Source: Kappaphycus alvarezii
Lineage: Eukaryota; Rhodophyta; Florideophyceae; Gigartinales; Solieriaceae
Assembly (NCBI GenBank): GCA_002205965.3
Contig: NADL03000146.1
Coordinates: 62,001-126,000 of the forward strand
Reading direction: 5' to 3'
DNA length: 64,000 nucleotides
The position numbers were made by a program, and so were the translations under genes. The stretch's first letter is position 1, and each line of letters begins with the position of its first letter. The notes beneath the pieces are model-generated. The model did no database searches, was not told where the DNA came from, and saw only the letters and a list, made by a program, of their open reading frames with translations. Positions 22,126 to 33,217 of the stretch are shown in pieces.

Positions 22126-22375
22126 ATGAGTAGATTATAGGATATGGAAAAAGGCAGACAAGTGTCGTGAGCAGTTGCATATATCTGTTGCACCAGACAG
22201 CAGACGCAGCAGTTGAATCGAATCGGGAAGCACTGTACATATCTGCTGCCTCGTACCGCAGAAATTGAAGTTTCCAGACACTGGTAACAACTTTCGTCAA
22301 CTAAGTGCAGCGTACATAGATATGAGTCGGTATGCAGATGCTAGATGGGTCGATGCTCGAACAGTAGAAGAGATT
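22126..22375 (+). repeat. ~161-bp satellite, terminal block
   Basis: Contains 'ATATCTGTTGCACCAGACAGCAGACGCAGCAG' equivalent parts and one further core at about 22311 ('GCGTACATAGATATG..CGGTATGCAGATGCTAGATGGGTCGATGCTCG'). The array ends near 22375. Confidence 0.6.
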
Positions 22376-23289
22376 ACTTAACTTGGACACATGATTTGCG
22401 ATGGAAGCTTGTCAAGGCTGTTCTGATTGGTATAATGCTGCGAAAAAGACCTTTTAAGAATTTTAAAAAGCTAAATGGTAGCTTCATAAGCCCACAGTGA
22501 GAGCGACTCAGTGTCAGCTCAATCATTCTTGTTCCGATTTTTTGTGGCTTCTCATATGAACAAAACAAATCATTATCTGAGAGACCAACTACGCAATCCG
22601 AAACAATTCCTTCGCTATAGATCATACCTACACTGAAAAAACATCCTCTATCTTACGATCATTGCGGAATAGTACCGGAATCTTGCCTTTTACAAAAGGG
22701 CTACTAAAAGTGTGTGATACGGTCGCTCACGTCCTCGTTTTCATCCCAAATGAGCATAAGATCTATGCCATGACCAGAATTTTTGACACCTGTCGGAACG
22801 AAAAGGTCCTCTTCGCTTCTTTAAATCCATCCTTGACCATCGTCCTACCTTTTTCTTTCCAAACCCAAATTCTAAATATTTTTTCCTTTATGAATCCAAA
22901 TTAACTGTACAACTCCATTTTCTATTTTTACGTTTGAAGATTTGGTCCCCCTTCTTCAAAAAGATGCTTTTCAATTATTGGTCACTTCGCCCTCCAAATT
23001 TAGTTCCGATATTTTATCACACAGATTTTTATGATGCCCCAGAATTCATGCAAATTCAAGGCCGCAGTATCAACTCGCATTTTTTTGACCAGACCGTGAT
23101 GATTACCGAAGACATGCTCTATTCAAAGTGATATAGCATTATTGCTGAAGCATCAGTCCTACCACCAACAATTCGATAAGCTGATTTCCCTTTTGTCAAC
23201 ACTCGCAACCCCGCTCACCCCTTTTCTAGAAATATGACGTCAAACCGCCTCTCTGTCTGTAACTACAAAAACCTCCCTTCCCATCCCAT
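22376..23289. other. No recognisable gene
   Basis: Frames at 22662-22904 and 22934-23131 (plus) have no motif and AT-rich codons. They could belong to the left part of acidic-element copy B, but copy A has no match here. Confidence 0.35.
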
Positions 23290-24227
23290 CAATGGCCTAC
23301 GTCTCGCCGCCTACAAGCTAACCGATGCGAAGACTACCTCCAGCGGCAAACTAAGGAAAAGATCATCGAGTTCTTTCGCCGCCTCTTTATAGAAGAAGAG
23401 GCGAGGAAAGCAATGAGGATGAGGCTGAGAAAGTAGGAGGAGAGCGAGACTCCTTCGAGGAATGGATAGCCCCTGAGCTGGTTTACGAGACTCAGGAGAA
23501 GGATGAGGAGAACGGGGATATGATGGAAGATCGGTCCATGGAGGAGGAGGTGAAAGTGCAGGAATTGGACCAGAGCACCCAGAACTTTGGGGCGGGATGG
23601 GAGCTAGGAATGGAGGACCAGGTGGTACCAGTAATGAAAATGGATAAAGATATCTTCAGTGTCTAGAGATTTCAGGAGAGGCCACAGGAAGCTGCGAACC
23701 GCTCGAAATGATATGTGTGGACTGTATGGGTACCATGGATACTTTGCAGGGCTGCTCGGTTCTAGCCTTGAGAATGAAGATTGTGAGGAGTAGATGTGGA
23801 TTTTTATTGGAAGTATCTTATTGCTAGTCTGTATCGTCCACATACAGAGTTTTAGTGTATTTATGGTATTTAGTGTGCGTTCTTGGTACTTTAGGATTAG
23901 CCGAAAAGTCCGTATAAGCCGAGTAAACTGCTTCCTCCTTGAGAGGTCAAGCAAGTGGGCAGACATTTTCAAGCCCAGTACCAAATAGTTAGGAAGTTGA
24001 AAGTCAACTTCAGACCCAAGGAGCATTTATTTTACGCAAGTCACTGGGCATAGACGGTACACCCAGCCCCTTTTATGCTCACTCAATGCCCTTGAACTGT
24101 CATCCCCATTCACCTCATTTGGTTCTCAGAACTATACTACGGTAGAAATTGTGTCGCTTGCAGCAACTCCTTCTTAGGGTAATTGGTTCCGGGAATCTCT
24201 TCCCCCGCCGATTTATCCCTATCAACA
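23290..24227 (+). mobile_element. Acidic-ORF repeat element, copy B
   Basis: Second copy of the element at 5800-6739. The broken ORF reads 'CEDYLQRQTKEKIIEFFRRL', then 'FEEWIAPELVYETQEKDEEN', and after a stop 'EATGSCEPLEMICVDCMGTMD', giving a C-terminal C-x2-C motif shared with copy A. The non-coding tail 23880-24227 is the best conserved part. Similarity ends after CCTATCA, fixing the 3' end at 24227. The D/E run is shorter than in copy A. Confidence 0.55.
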
Positions 24228-26585
24228 CGTGAGCTATAATAGCAATAAATCAGAATGGCAGACTTTTCACTCTCAAGCTTGTTGCAGAGTGTTGTATTTA
24301 TGTGTCTGAAATCACTCAAACTTTTCTCAACAGCAGAAGAAAAAAAGATGAAGATAGAATGCGCCCCGCAAACTATCGGAATTTTGTGTATCTGCAAGAA
24401 GAACAAGACTTTTAGTACTGCAACTGTGTGCCTTCGTAGTACTTGAGGCCAATACGCTTATAAGAAAGCCTCATAATTTCTAAATATTTTTGCTCTTTCT
24501 CGAATGAGCTCATCATTTGCTCAATTTTCAATCACCGCTAGCTTATATCACTACATTTGAATGTGCAGTAACTGGTTCTTCATTTTTAAATTTATTTTTC
24601 TGGAAATTGTGGACAACTTCCGGCAATTTTGAAAGGTCGTTTGGGTATCTAAGATTTTTGCTACCCCATGCACGTCTTGTAGCAGCAATACCTTTGTGGA
24701 CTGGGATAGAGGACCACCGCTTTGTTGGAAGTATACATTCATGACCTGATCATTTTGATACTGCTCAATTTGAAGGTTCGTAGTTTCCCTCTCCAAATCC
24801 AGCGTGACAGGTACATCTTTGAATAACTAGGTATCCTCAGAATCAAAAAGGTGAAGATATAAGCGAAAAACTCTCATAAGTGCGTGAATTTTCGTGACAT
24901 CCACGAGTAATGACGGAGACAGAACTGGGTCGACACAAATTATCTTTCTCTAGTTGCGCCAGTAAGTCAGAACACGGTACAAGTTTCTCTCGAGCCATCC
25001 CCTTCTACTGGCAAATCTCCAACATGGCTCCGATCTTTGAAATTGAAGCAACCAAGGTATGCTTCAGTGAAAAACTTACAGAAACTAACCAAAAATAGTT
25101 CATTTTCACTCTTGATGGAATATGTCCAGCCCCTATTGTCGTACTGATCAATAGCGCGCCTAGCTATGTTGAAATACTGTAGTTCTTTAAGTTTTTGAGA
25201 CTCAAAGTGCCAGTCTGTAACAAAAACGACATGATTTCAGAGTGATATACTCTAGAAATAATCTTGAGCGGAACATTAACTATATATTGCCGTCTAATGT
25301 CTTCCCAACAATCAAAAAATAGTTATTATCGTAGTTTTCGGAATATTCCCATCCATAATCCCTGTGCTTTCCGCCAAGATGTGTCCTCTCTTGTCTCAAA
25401 ATTCAGCTAGTACCTCCGGCTTTTTTTCTCCCAGAAGATAACGTACTAATAGCCCAGTTATGCCATGGGTATCTTCAATAATGTTGAAGATGTCAAATAT
25501 ATCCTGCCAGTATGTAGTAGTATCCAGCCCTGACAAAATTACAAAAGGTGCAACCGGGCGTGGAGTACTTTCAGATAAATGTTGAATGGAAGGATAATCC
25601 TCCTTCCCTAATGCTACGGATTTTTCCATAGATTTTGTTCTCATAAGATATAGTAAATCTCCCAAAGGCAAAACCCAACCGCTCCGTTAGTACTACTGGC
25701 ACAGGAACGGGAGACCCTTGGATTATCAATGGTGCAATTGTTGCCATACATCAGGATATAAGATCACTATGCTAGCACAATAACGTTTTTCTAGGCTGTT
25801 GAAACATCGCAATATTGTCTGCACTTGTAGAAAACGGGGTTTTGTCTGCGCTGCCAGCTAAAGAAGTGTCTACAGCCATCGTTTGTTCCTTTTCTGCAAA
25901 TGGTACTGACGCTCTTATGCAGAGGATCTGGGATCAACGTCAACACCAAATATTGGTATTGGTGAGTGAGGTATTTGTTATTCCAAAGTTTCTCTTTATC
26001 TTGCAATGATTCGGTTCTCATTAGCTGGATATATCTTCAATCGATTCCCTCGGTTTGATGAAGACATTTCAAAAAAATCTTTTGCAGAAAAGGGGTTTCA
26101 AGTGTTTGAAGTGTTTACCACGGTTTGTTTTAGATAGAAAGTCAAGTCAAGAACAGTCAAGAAAACAGTTGTGCGATTTGGCGCGATCGCAAAGTGTCCA
26201 CTGCCGTAGAACCTCCTTTTTGCCGTCCGAAAAACTTAGTTTTGAACTGTAGTTGTCGTTTGTCGGACTTAAATGATTAATAAAACGAAATTAATAAGTT
26301 TTGAACAAATTTTACAAGATTCTGGGTTCGTCTTCTTTTATAATGTAAAAAGGCAATTTCTCTGCAGTAACGTGGCAATATTTTCAGACTACAGCCTGTA
26401 ATTTAAAGGTGACAATATCGACGACGGTGAAACATTTGAAGGTTGATACAAGTGGACTACGACCAGTGATTACTTTTTCTGCCAAATGGCACGTGGAATT
26501 GTGCCAAAAACATAAAAATTTCGTTTAGCCGTTACGATTTTCTGTGCGCAAACTTGTTGGTGTGGGCATTCTTGCCGTTAATCCG
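24228..26585. other. Degenerate stretch; possible Gag-like fragment
   Basis: A minus-strand frame at 25396-25671 (91 codons) reads 'VILSGLDTTTYWQDIFDIF' and 'GITGLLVRYLLGEKKPEVLAEF', a pattern loosely like a Ty3/gypsy Gag (aromatic Trp, then long helices). It has no further support. Frames at 24255-24446, 24517-24744, 25815-26009 and 26055-26252 have no motif. Confidence 0.25.
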
Positions 26586-26589
26586 CCCC

Positions 26590-26805
26590 TTACTCGCGTG
26601 TACCCGAAACATAGCCTAAATAGTCAAACGCAGAGACGCAAGTGGTCAATAATAGCCAGTGCTTCCTAAAAGTATATAATTTCAGTACTGTAGTATAAAA
26701 TAGAAATATAAAGCGCACTGTACAACACAGAGGTCTGCACTGTCCTGCACTTAATATAATTAAAAAAATCAAATCCCGCGTTTGTCCCGGCACCACCCTC
26801 CAAGA
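26590..26805 (+). repeat. Interspersed repeat R1, copy 2
   Basis: Shares with copies at 3594 and 33218: 'TACTCGCGTGTA.CCGA.AC.TAGCCT', 'CAATAATAGCCAG.GCTTCCT.AAA', 'TTTCAGTACTGTAGTATAAA', 'ATAATTAAAAAAATCAA' and 'GCGTTTGTCCC'. Non-coding. Confidence 0.55.
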
Positions 26806-27133
26806 AGGAACACAGGAACAGATACTGTACAATACAGTACTTCAGATCGCCGGCCCTCCTCGACCCATTCCACCCAGAACCCACACATCGACGCGCCCTC
26901 ATTTGAGCTTGCATATTCGCGCTTCTCGCTTCTGTTTATCAGCTTGCGCGCCATACGCTGCACTTCTTGGTAGCGGGTCTTGGTTTGCTTTCTGTCTCTC
27001 CCTCTCTATCCTGTTCCTCTCCGCCTCCAGTGACGCAGAGACGGAGACGCGAAAGCTGAGAGGACCGGAGATGGAGTTTTAGTCTGCCCGTATACTCGTG
27101 GAAGCCTATTCTTAGTTGAACACAAGAACCGCA

Positions 27134-27328
27134 ATGGTGCCTACGAAGCAGCTGGCGAGGTTTAGCACGGGAGGCAAAGCTCCGCGGAAGAAGATCGATA
27201 CCAAGGCGTCTAGGATCTCAAGGGAGGCGGAGGCCGAAGTGGAGTCCAAGTTACCTCCGCAGGCAAATGCCCTTCTTGGGAGATCAGAAATTACTAAGAT
27301 CAACTATGTTTTGTCGATGGAACTCTAA
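27134..27328 (+). pseudogene. ORF beginning with a histone H3 tail-like sequence
   Basis: From the ATG at 27134 the first 28 residues after Met align without gaps to the canonical H3 tail (identities at T3, K4, Q5, A7, R8, S10-K18, T22-A24, R26 and S28; 19 of 28 by my count). The segment 'STGGKAPRK' is intact. Changed sites include A1V, R2P, T6L, K9F, Q19K, A21D and K27I, so the K9 and K27 acceptor lysines are gone while K4, K14, K18 and K23 remain. After residue 28 the sequence ('REAEAEVESKLPPQANALL') no longer resembles H3; no histone fold is present before the TAA at 27326. An earlier in-frame ATG at 27116 would add six residues. It may be a truncated H3 copy or a tail captured by a mobile element. 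Confidence 0.5.
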
Positions 27329-28889
27329 ATCGTTGAGTTAACCTCCAGATCTCCACAAATAACAAGGGGTCGCACATGTAACTTTCTAGCATTATTCTGA
27401 AATACTATAACGGACGAAGCTTCCTTCTTGCCTACCGAGGAGCTTACGAAGGAGTTTGCTTGCCAATTGGGCCTGGTGGAATCCCAATCTGACTCCCGTA
27501 CGTATAGAAAGATATCTGAAAGGGCCTAGATAGTCAAGTCTATAATGTGACACTAACAATCAACGGTGTACAACAGAAAAGACGAGTCCGCCAGAGAATT
27601 TCATAACATTTTCCTGTACACAATTTATTTGGGGGTGGTAGAAGCTCCTTCATGGACGGGATCAACGACGAGGGCCTATTCACGCTGGGTTCGGGCAATC
27701 GGTGGAAGGCGGTCTTCGAGATTCACGAATGGTTCCAGAAGCAACGTGACCAGAAGCTTCTTCTTTCCTTTACCCGCTCTCGAGAACAACATGTTGATGA
27801 AACCAGGTACCGGTCCTTCCCCCTCTCTCAAGAACCCTTTCACTGAAGCATGCATTGGCGCCTATACAGTTAATAGATTGCCAGAATTAGGTAAGTGAAG
27901 CGACGTGAACGGTTGATTTGACTACGTTTAGTCAAATTTGGCTCTATACGACGCGAATGAATTGGAAAAAGGTCGCATATGATACCTCTATAACTCACAA
28001 AAGCACCTAGCCTCTAGAGATATTTTTCTCTAAAAGCTCTTTATGATGTAATACTCCATCAAATACGCATTGGCTTTGGATCCCGACGTTTATATCGTGT
28101 CTATAGAAGCTTCCAACGGTGTCAGACATTATGTAGCGATGTACACTCGACTTTGCATCTCCTATACCCGATTGAAACGTTTGCCCTTAAGCTTTTCGAG
28201 AAGTCTATGGTTGAGAGCGGGGTCTGAAGCTCGAGCTTCCCCACGGTATTGAAAGTTCGAAAGCTGTCACTGAGAAGCTGAAAGGCATCAAAGCTTCCCG
28301 GCAGCCGTGGCAGGACCAAATCTGAAATCAGTGAACGTCACGGGAATGATAGAGCCCAGTCGGAGGTAATGTGAAAGCAAGGTAGCTCCAAGCAAAAGGG
28401 TTTACGGTTATTCAAAAGTTTCCATCAATCGATAGGCTTCTACCGTATATTCCATTTCTTCTAGTTTCTGTCGCGCTAGATAGATACTTCTTAGAAGGTT
28501 ATCCATCAAAAATGAAAGGGGTACCACTACAGATCTTGCAGACATGGGTATGGAAAGAAACATATTATTCAGCCAAACATGAGGCAGCTTATGTTACAAT
28601 GGTAATTCTGCGACCATTATGATCAGCAAAAATGGGTATACTAATTTTGAAGGTTAATGGGGCGGACAAAGAAAGGGACCAAAGGATTTGCGTAGATGAC
28701 ACGATGGAAGTGGCGTCCACCATGCCAGGTCAGCCAATACCCCAAGGGATCTTCATTCCATATATTGTCCGGCTAAAAGTACCGGTAATTGATGATTGTC
28801 CACATAAACCTTGTCAGCAATGCCGCTCCGTGTGCGAAAAGGACTCAGTCACTGATTTTGAACCCTATCAATTGTGCAAAGACCTTATT
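27329..28889. other. Degenerate ORF debris, no recognised domain
   Basis: Plus-strand frames at 27566-27898, 27652-27846, 28070-28252 and 28632-28895 look partly protein-like. One, after the H3-like ORF, reads 'DEASFLPTEELTKEF'. A GTAAGTG follows 'PELG' at 27891, which would suit a splice donor. No family recognised. These may be the rest of a broken element that starts with the H3-like ORF. Confidence 0.3.
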
Positions 28890-28933
28890 TCATGATACAC
28901 GCTCTTGATCACTAAGTAGTCGTGCTAGGAGTG

Positions 28934-29640
28934 CTAAGCTTGCTCGCAGCCCAATCGGCGGTAGCTCTCTGAGGAGTTGGAAATGAGAGCTACAGCGTCT
29001 GATGATTCCTTTTGTAGCACCAATCCGTACATCAACTCGAACGGGAATGCTCCGGCGGTGTAAAAAAAACGGATATATCCATACAAAACGTTCGGCATAC
29101 TCTTCTCCCAACCCATTGAGGGAACTGGAACCATTTTCTTGATGGCAATTTTCATAGTGCGTACTATTCTCTCGTGCCTCCAACTAGACATGGGTGCATA
29201 GGCCAGAACAGTGCTCCAAGGGACTTCTTGTTACCCAAAAAGTAAATAAGAGAAGCAGTGGAGAAAAATAAAGAGTTTTTGGATACAATTGTCTTCCGGG
29301 GATCAAAATGGATCAAAACTTCCTTCTGTATAAAATGAGCAACAGTCTCAGCCGACGAGTCTTCAGTGATTAAAACGACTGGCAAGTCCGTTAAATGCTC
29401 TACCGAAATGTAAAAAACTTCTTCCCTTCCTTCGACTTCGGAAGCGACCCGGCGAAATCGATCGATTAATATCGAATATGTTCTACAACGGTATTTTCAG
29501 GCTTGTACGGTATGATGGAATCGGTTTTGTCTTCTGACATCCCCACAACTTCTCCTGCAGTTTTGATGTTTTCATGCATAAACGCCTATCATTAGCGGTC
29601 AAAGAGAAACTTCTTCGTCGTTTCAGTGCCCCAGTGCCCA
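28934..29640 (-). pseudogene. Ty3/gypsy integrase
   Basis: 29164-29385 reads 'VVLITEDSSAETVAHFIQKEVLIHFDPRKTIVSKN', partly the D..a....e.v..fi...i..hG.P..ivSD pattern (the final catalytic Asp is replaced, VSKN). Frame 28934-29191 follows with 'HERIVRTMKIAIKKM' (Glu of E.iNrtlk) and 'FPFELMYGLV' (sPfellyG). It would join cDNA to the genome. Confidence 0.65.
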
Positions 29641-29828
29641 ATATCGTCGCGGATGCTGTAGATTATCTACCTCATATCCTGAATAAAGGGGTCAGTCTTG
29701 AGACTGGTTTTCGCCCGTTGCAGTAGTTGCTCTTCCTAAACCATGCAGCGCTTCGCCATACGCTTGATTAAACGCCTCTTGGCTTAGTCTTCTTCTTGTA
29801 TATTAAACCCCTGCAGACGAAGAGTGAC

Positions 29829-30224
29829 CTAAATAAGGTGGAATTCCAAGGAATGAACCTCCGAGACAGCGACTGAACCACATATTGCAGCAAAATCTCC
29901 TACTGCGACACCTGAGGATGGTGTGGAAAAAGTAGGGACGACTCGCGACAGGTAGTCCGCGGCTACATTATTTGCGACCGGAATATAATAGACTTCGAAC
30001 TCGTATTCCACAAGAAATTCCATCCACCACGCCAACGATCCGTGAATCTCGCTCCTTTTGAAGACGTAGCGAAGGGTTTGGTGATCAGTAACCAACCTGA
30101 ATAGATTTGTCAACAATAAATATACCCGAAACTTCCGCAAGGCAAAAATTACAGAAAGAGCTTCCCTTTCACATGCGAAATAGTTCTTCTCAGCCGAATT
30201 CATTGCGTAGCTATCGCACTGCAC
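29829..30224 (-). pseudogene. Ty3/gypsy RNase H
   Basis: 131 open codons: 'YAMNSAEKNYFACEREALSV' (the signature EknY...ErE.LAv), 'FRVYLLLTNLFRLVTDHQTL' (TDH), 'FLVEYEFEVYYIPVANNVAADYLSR' (iPG..N..AD.lSR, Gly changed to Val). It is the best preserved part of this element. Confidence 0.8.
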
Positions 30225-30479
30225 AGGAAGAATCTTCCATTTTTACGTTTTATGGGCGAGAAAATTCCGCTACTGCGACAATTGAAACGTTAATTTCCAC
30301 TATAAACGCAGAATCTTGGTCTAAAAATGCCTAAACTAGCTGAGTGGTGAGATTCTCATGTAAAGCTTCGAATACTTCCATCATTTCCTTTGTCCCGTTG
30401 AATTAATTATTAACAGACGTATAATCGTGTAACGCGGTGGAAATATCAGAAGATAAAAGAATAAAACAGCGATAATAAT

Positions 30480-31010
30480 CTACAATGTCAGGAAAACTGC
30501 GCAGCGTAGTCGAATACCTCGGCTCGGTGGATTCCTTGGTGGCTTAGATCTTCTCTTCGTCGATTTGAACCGCGTTTTTGTCAAACTTGTGTCCTTGTCA
30601 CTACACCAACGTTTTCGCAACGTTACACTTTGTAATCTTGAGCTTCAAGACAGCTTTTCCGGAAGCGTCGAAAATTGAATTTAAGTGATGAATATTTCCC
30701 TTGGCAGAGTTAGATAAAATACAACGTATTCTAGATAAACGCAGGCGAAAGGAATGTCCCATAAAAAATAGTCCATCATGCGTTGAAAAAGGACGGCCCA
30801 TTCATGAGACCAAAGAGCGTATCCTCAGACTTGAACGTCCCATAACGGGAAACAAATGTAGTCATCTCCTTTGACTCCTCGCTCATACGAACCTCCCAGT
30901 TTCCTGCGAAAATGTCGAGGGTATTGATTACGGAACTATTTTAGCTCGTCGAATATTTCTTCTATCTTGGGCAGAGTCCAACTATTAGCATTCATCTTAC
31001 GTTAAAGTGC
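30480..31010 (-). pseudogene. Ty3/gypsy reverse transcriptase, catalytic Asp lost
   Basis: Frames together give 'NANSWTLPKIEEIFDELK' (PLP.i.e....), 'GTFKSEDTLFGLMNGPSFF' (mPFGL.naPa.Fq), and at 30726-30737 'VYLEYVV', where the YLDD box should be. Both catalytic Asp residues are replaced. 'AVLKLKITKCNV' follows at about 30610. Several frame changes. Confidence 0.65.
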
Positions 31011-31129
31011 GGTAATCCAAAAAGAAACTTCTTGTCGAATCTTATCATTGTGGCACGGAGTCGGAGGACGAGCTCTGTGATAAACTGAAACTCAGTAATT
31101 TAGCTACATACTAGTTCCAAGTGCTTGAA

Positions 31130-31410
31130 TTCCGCCCCTGACATAAAAAGGGAAGCTCTGCGGGGAATTGATTACCATGTAACGGTTCAGGGATACATTT
31201 TTTGCGAAAAAGAAAGTAAATAGGGGTTTAACGCATAACAAAAGTTTTTCCTGTGCTGCAAAGAGTTGAATTTCCCGAAAATATTGTTTTAATCGAGTAT
31301 GCAAATGTCTCAATGAACAGGTGGGGCCGAAAAAATGCGAAAAAAAGTATTTTTATTTAAAAAAGGGTTTAAAATTTTTCCGCATATGAGAAAAATGGTA
31401 CTCTACACAC
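31130..31410 (+). mobile_element. MITE, copy 3 (diverged, partial)
   Basis: The right end matches copy 1: 'TTGTTTT.ATCG', 'CTCAATGAAC.GGTGGG', 'AAAAAAGGGTTTAAAA', 'CCGCATATGAG' and finally 'CTACACACTAG' against 'AATAGACACTAG'. The left part is lost or too diverged. Same orientation as copy 1. Confidence 0.4.
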
Positions 31411-32066
31411 TAGCAAAGCCTAAAAGTCAGTTCTGTAAACCATAAGATATACGACGCGTAATATGCGAGACTTCAAGATGGACACACCGGCGACACGGGT
31501 ACTCATTGCTTCCCGAGCAAACGGCGAGTTATCTTGGTAGATCAATCATCTCCTCCACGAAGTAGCCTTCTAAAAGTCAGACCGAAGTTGGCATTCGCAA
31601 GTTCCGACACAATATTTTCCCACGCACTCTTGGATCTTGTTCGGGTTTTTCGTTTTGCAAAATTATCTCTTCGGCTTCTAATTACAAAATTATTCTACCG
31701 GAGGGATTGAAGGAACAACTTGGGCTTACTTTAGGTTTTTCAAGGGAATTGATATCGTAATCCCCTCGTGGTTTCATTAATGAGGCTGTTTTCGTAAATT
31801 CTCGCCCTAAGATGTTCTTTTTGTTGCATTTTCGACTTCTTTGACGGCAGAATCAGTCTCAAAATGGCTTACACAGAGTAAATTAATCATATCTGATTTC
31901 CTATGTACCTCTTTCTCTCCATTTCTATTGGTAGCCCCAAAAAACCTGCTCCAAGAGACAGACCAAGAAGTGGCTTCCTAATGACACTTTTCCATCAATT
32001 TGAGAATCCAATATTGCATTGGAGGTTCCTCTCACAGTTTATAGCGTTATGAAAATTTTCGTTGCA

Positions 32067-32560
32067 TCAAGAGTATTGAGGAACTCTGCTGCCCGTCTGC
32101 TGTGCCAACGAAGGTCCTGCACCGCCCCAGCCCTTATTCTTTGAAAGACATTTAAACCTGGAAATATCCTCAGCTAGAGCGTCCACTTTGTTCTCTATGA
32201 TTCTGTGACAGGAATCGAGACGAATTAACAAAAAAAGCTGGTGATACGGGTGAGACACTGCTTGAATGTCCAATTGAAGTGAATCGATCCAAAAGGGAGG
32301 TCTCTTTTAGCCTTTCTAATGTCTGAGTAATCTCGAGGTCTACTGAAAGCTAAAAATTTCTGTAGCTCTTGGTGGCGGCAGGAGGTGGTGCTTAAAAATC
32401 CAAATCTTGCAAATTTTTTGAAGCCGTATTTCTTATAACACGGATCCTTTAAGCTGTCAAGCCAGGTCTTCGATGTCGAGCCCAACTTCTTCAGCTTGTA
32501 GAATGACATCTTCAGGATATCATTTCTTGACGAAATGCTCAAAGACGTTTTGTTTGACAA
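32067..32560 (-). pseudogene. Gag-like ORF upstream of the Ty3/gypsy pol
   Basis: 111 codons (32225-32560) with 'TWLDSLKDPCYKKYGFKKF', followed by an overlapping frame 32067-32273. Basic, helical, no CCHC knuckle seen. Position at the 5' side of pol suggests Gag; the sequence alone does not prove it. Confidence 0.35.
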
Positions 32561-32642
32561 TGGAGTAATTTTTTGCCTAATCTACGTCTTCTCCATTCGA
32601 GGCAAATGTATCGTTGTAAAAACTAAAAAACTACACCGTTTA

Positions 32643-33058
32643 GTGTCTATTGGAACGTTGTCCTCATATGAGAACTACTTTTAGCACTTTTTTCAATACA
32701 AATTTTTTTACCTCGGCGCATTTCTTGTCCCTTCGCATTAGTTCATGAGTGTAGATGGCCGATCAAAACAAACTTTTCAATATTGTTGACCTTGGTGAAG
32801 GCTAGAGCAGTTATCCCTCACCAGCTTCCGATCTTCGCAAGAAGTTGTGAAAACGGCTTCATTTTGGAAGGAAATACAGTTCGTATTATCGTGGGGGTTT
32901 TAGAAGCGAGTGTGCATGAACAGTAAGAATTACTGTACTGTAACTTATCAAAAAAAACCTTTTTAGCAGTAAAAATTTCGGGCTTCCAAAACATTTACCG
33001 TTCCAAAATGTAACGGAAACTGTCCTCATATGAGGACAGTGCATGGTCGTATAGACAC
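32643..33058 (-). mobile_element. MITE, copy 2 (416 bp, inverted relative to copy 1)
   Basis: TA, then GTGTCTATTGGAAC ... GGTCGTATAGACAC, then TA. It is the reverse complement of 18869-19300 along its length, with an almost perfect end palindrome CTGTCCTCATATGAGGACAG at 33020-33039. The pair forms a very long-range inverted repeat 13.3 kb apart. Confidence 0.8.
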
Positions 33059-33217
33059 TAGATGACCAGGAGGGGTGATCACCTTCTCCAGATCGAGTCT
33101 AGAGGCCATGACGATGTTCTATAGAAAAAGAAGAATTTCTGCGCACTACTAGTGCTGTCGAACACTAATGCACTGGTGCCAGTAATTTCAGTCCTGCGTA
33201 AGGGTACCATGTTGGGT
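33059..33217. other. No recognisable gene
   Basis: Spacer between MITE copy 2 and R1 copy 3; nothing seen. Confidence 0.4.

Larger units (their letters stand above)
28890..32560 (-). mobile_element. Ty3/gypsy retrotransposon remnant
   Basis: On the minus strand, from high to low coordinates: Gag-like (32560-32067), RT (about 31010-30480), RNase H (30224-29829) and integrase (29640-28934). This is the Metaviridae order. No LTRs were found. A diverged MITE copy (about 31130-31410) lies just upstream of RT. Numerous stops. Confidence 0.7.

Noticed and set aside
20956-22375. CRISPR-like array
   Set aside because: The units are about 161 bp tandem repeats without alternating unique spacers, in a eukaryotic context.
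24160-24230. TGGTTCCGGGAATC as an LTR primer-binding site
   Set aside because: No LTR end (CA) immediately before it and copy A has a changed sequence here; cannot be supported.
27880-27900. GTAAGTG as a splice donor after a plus-strand ORF
   Set aside because: No acceptor with a matching open frame was found; the stretch is otherwise decayed.
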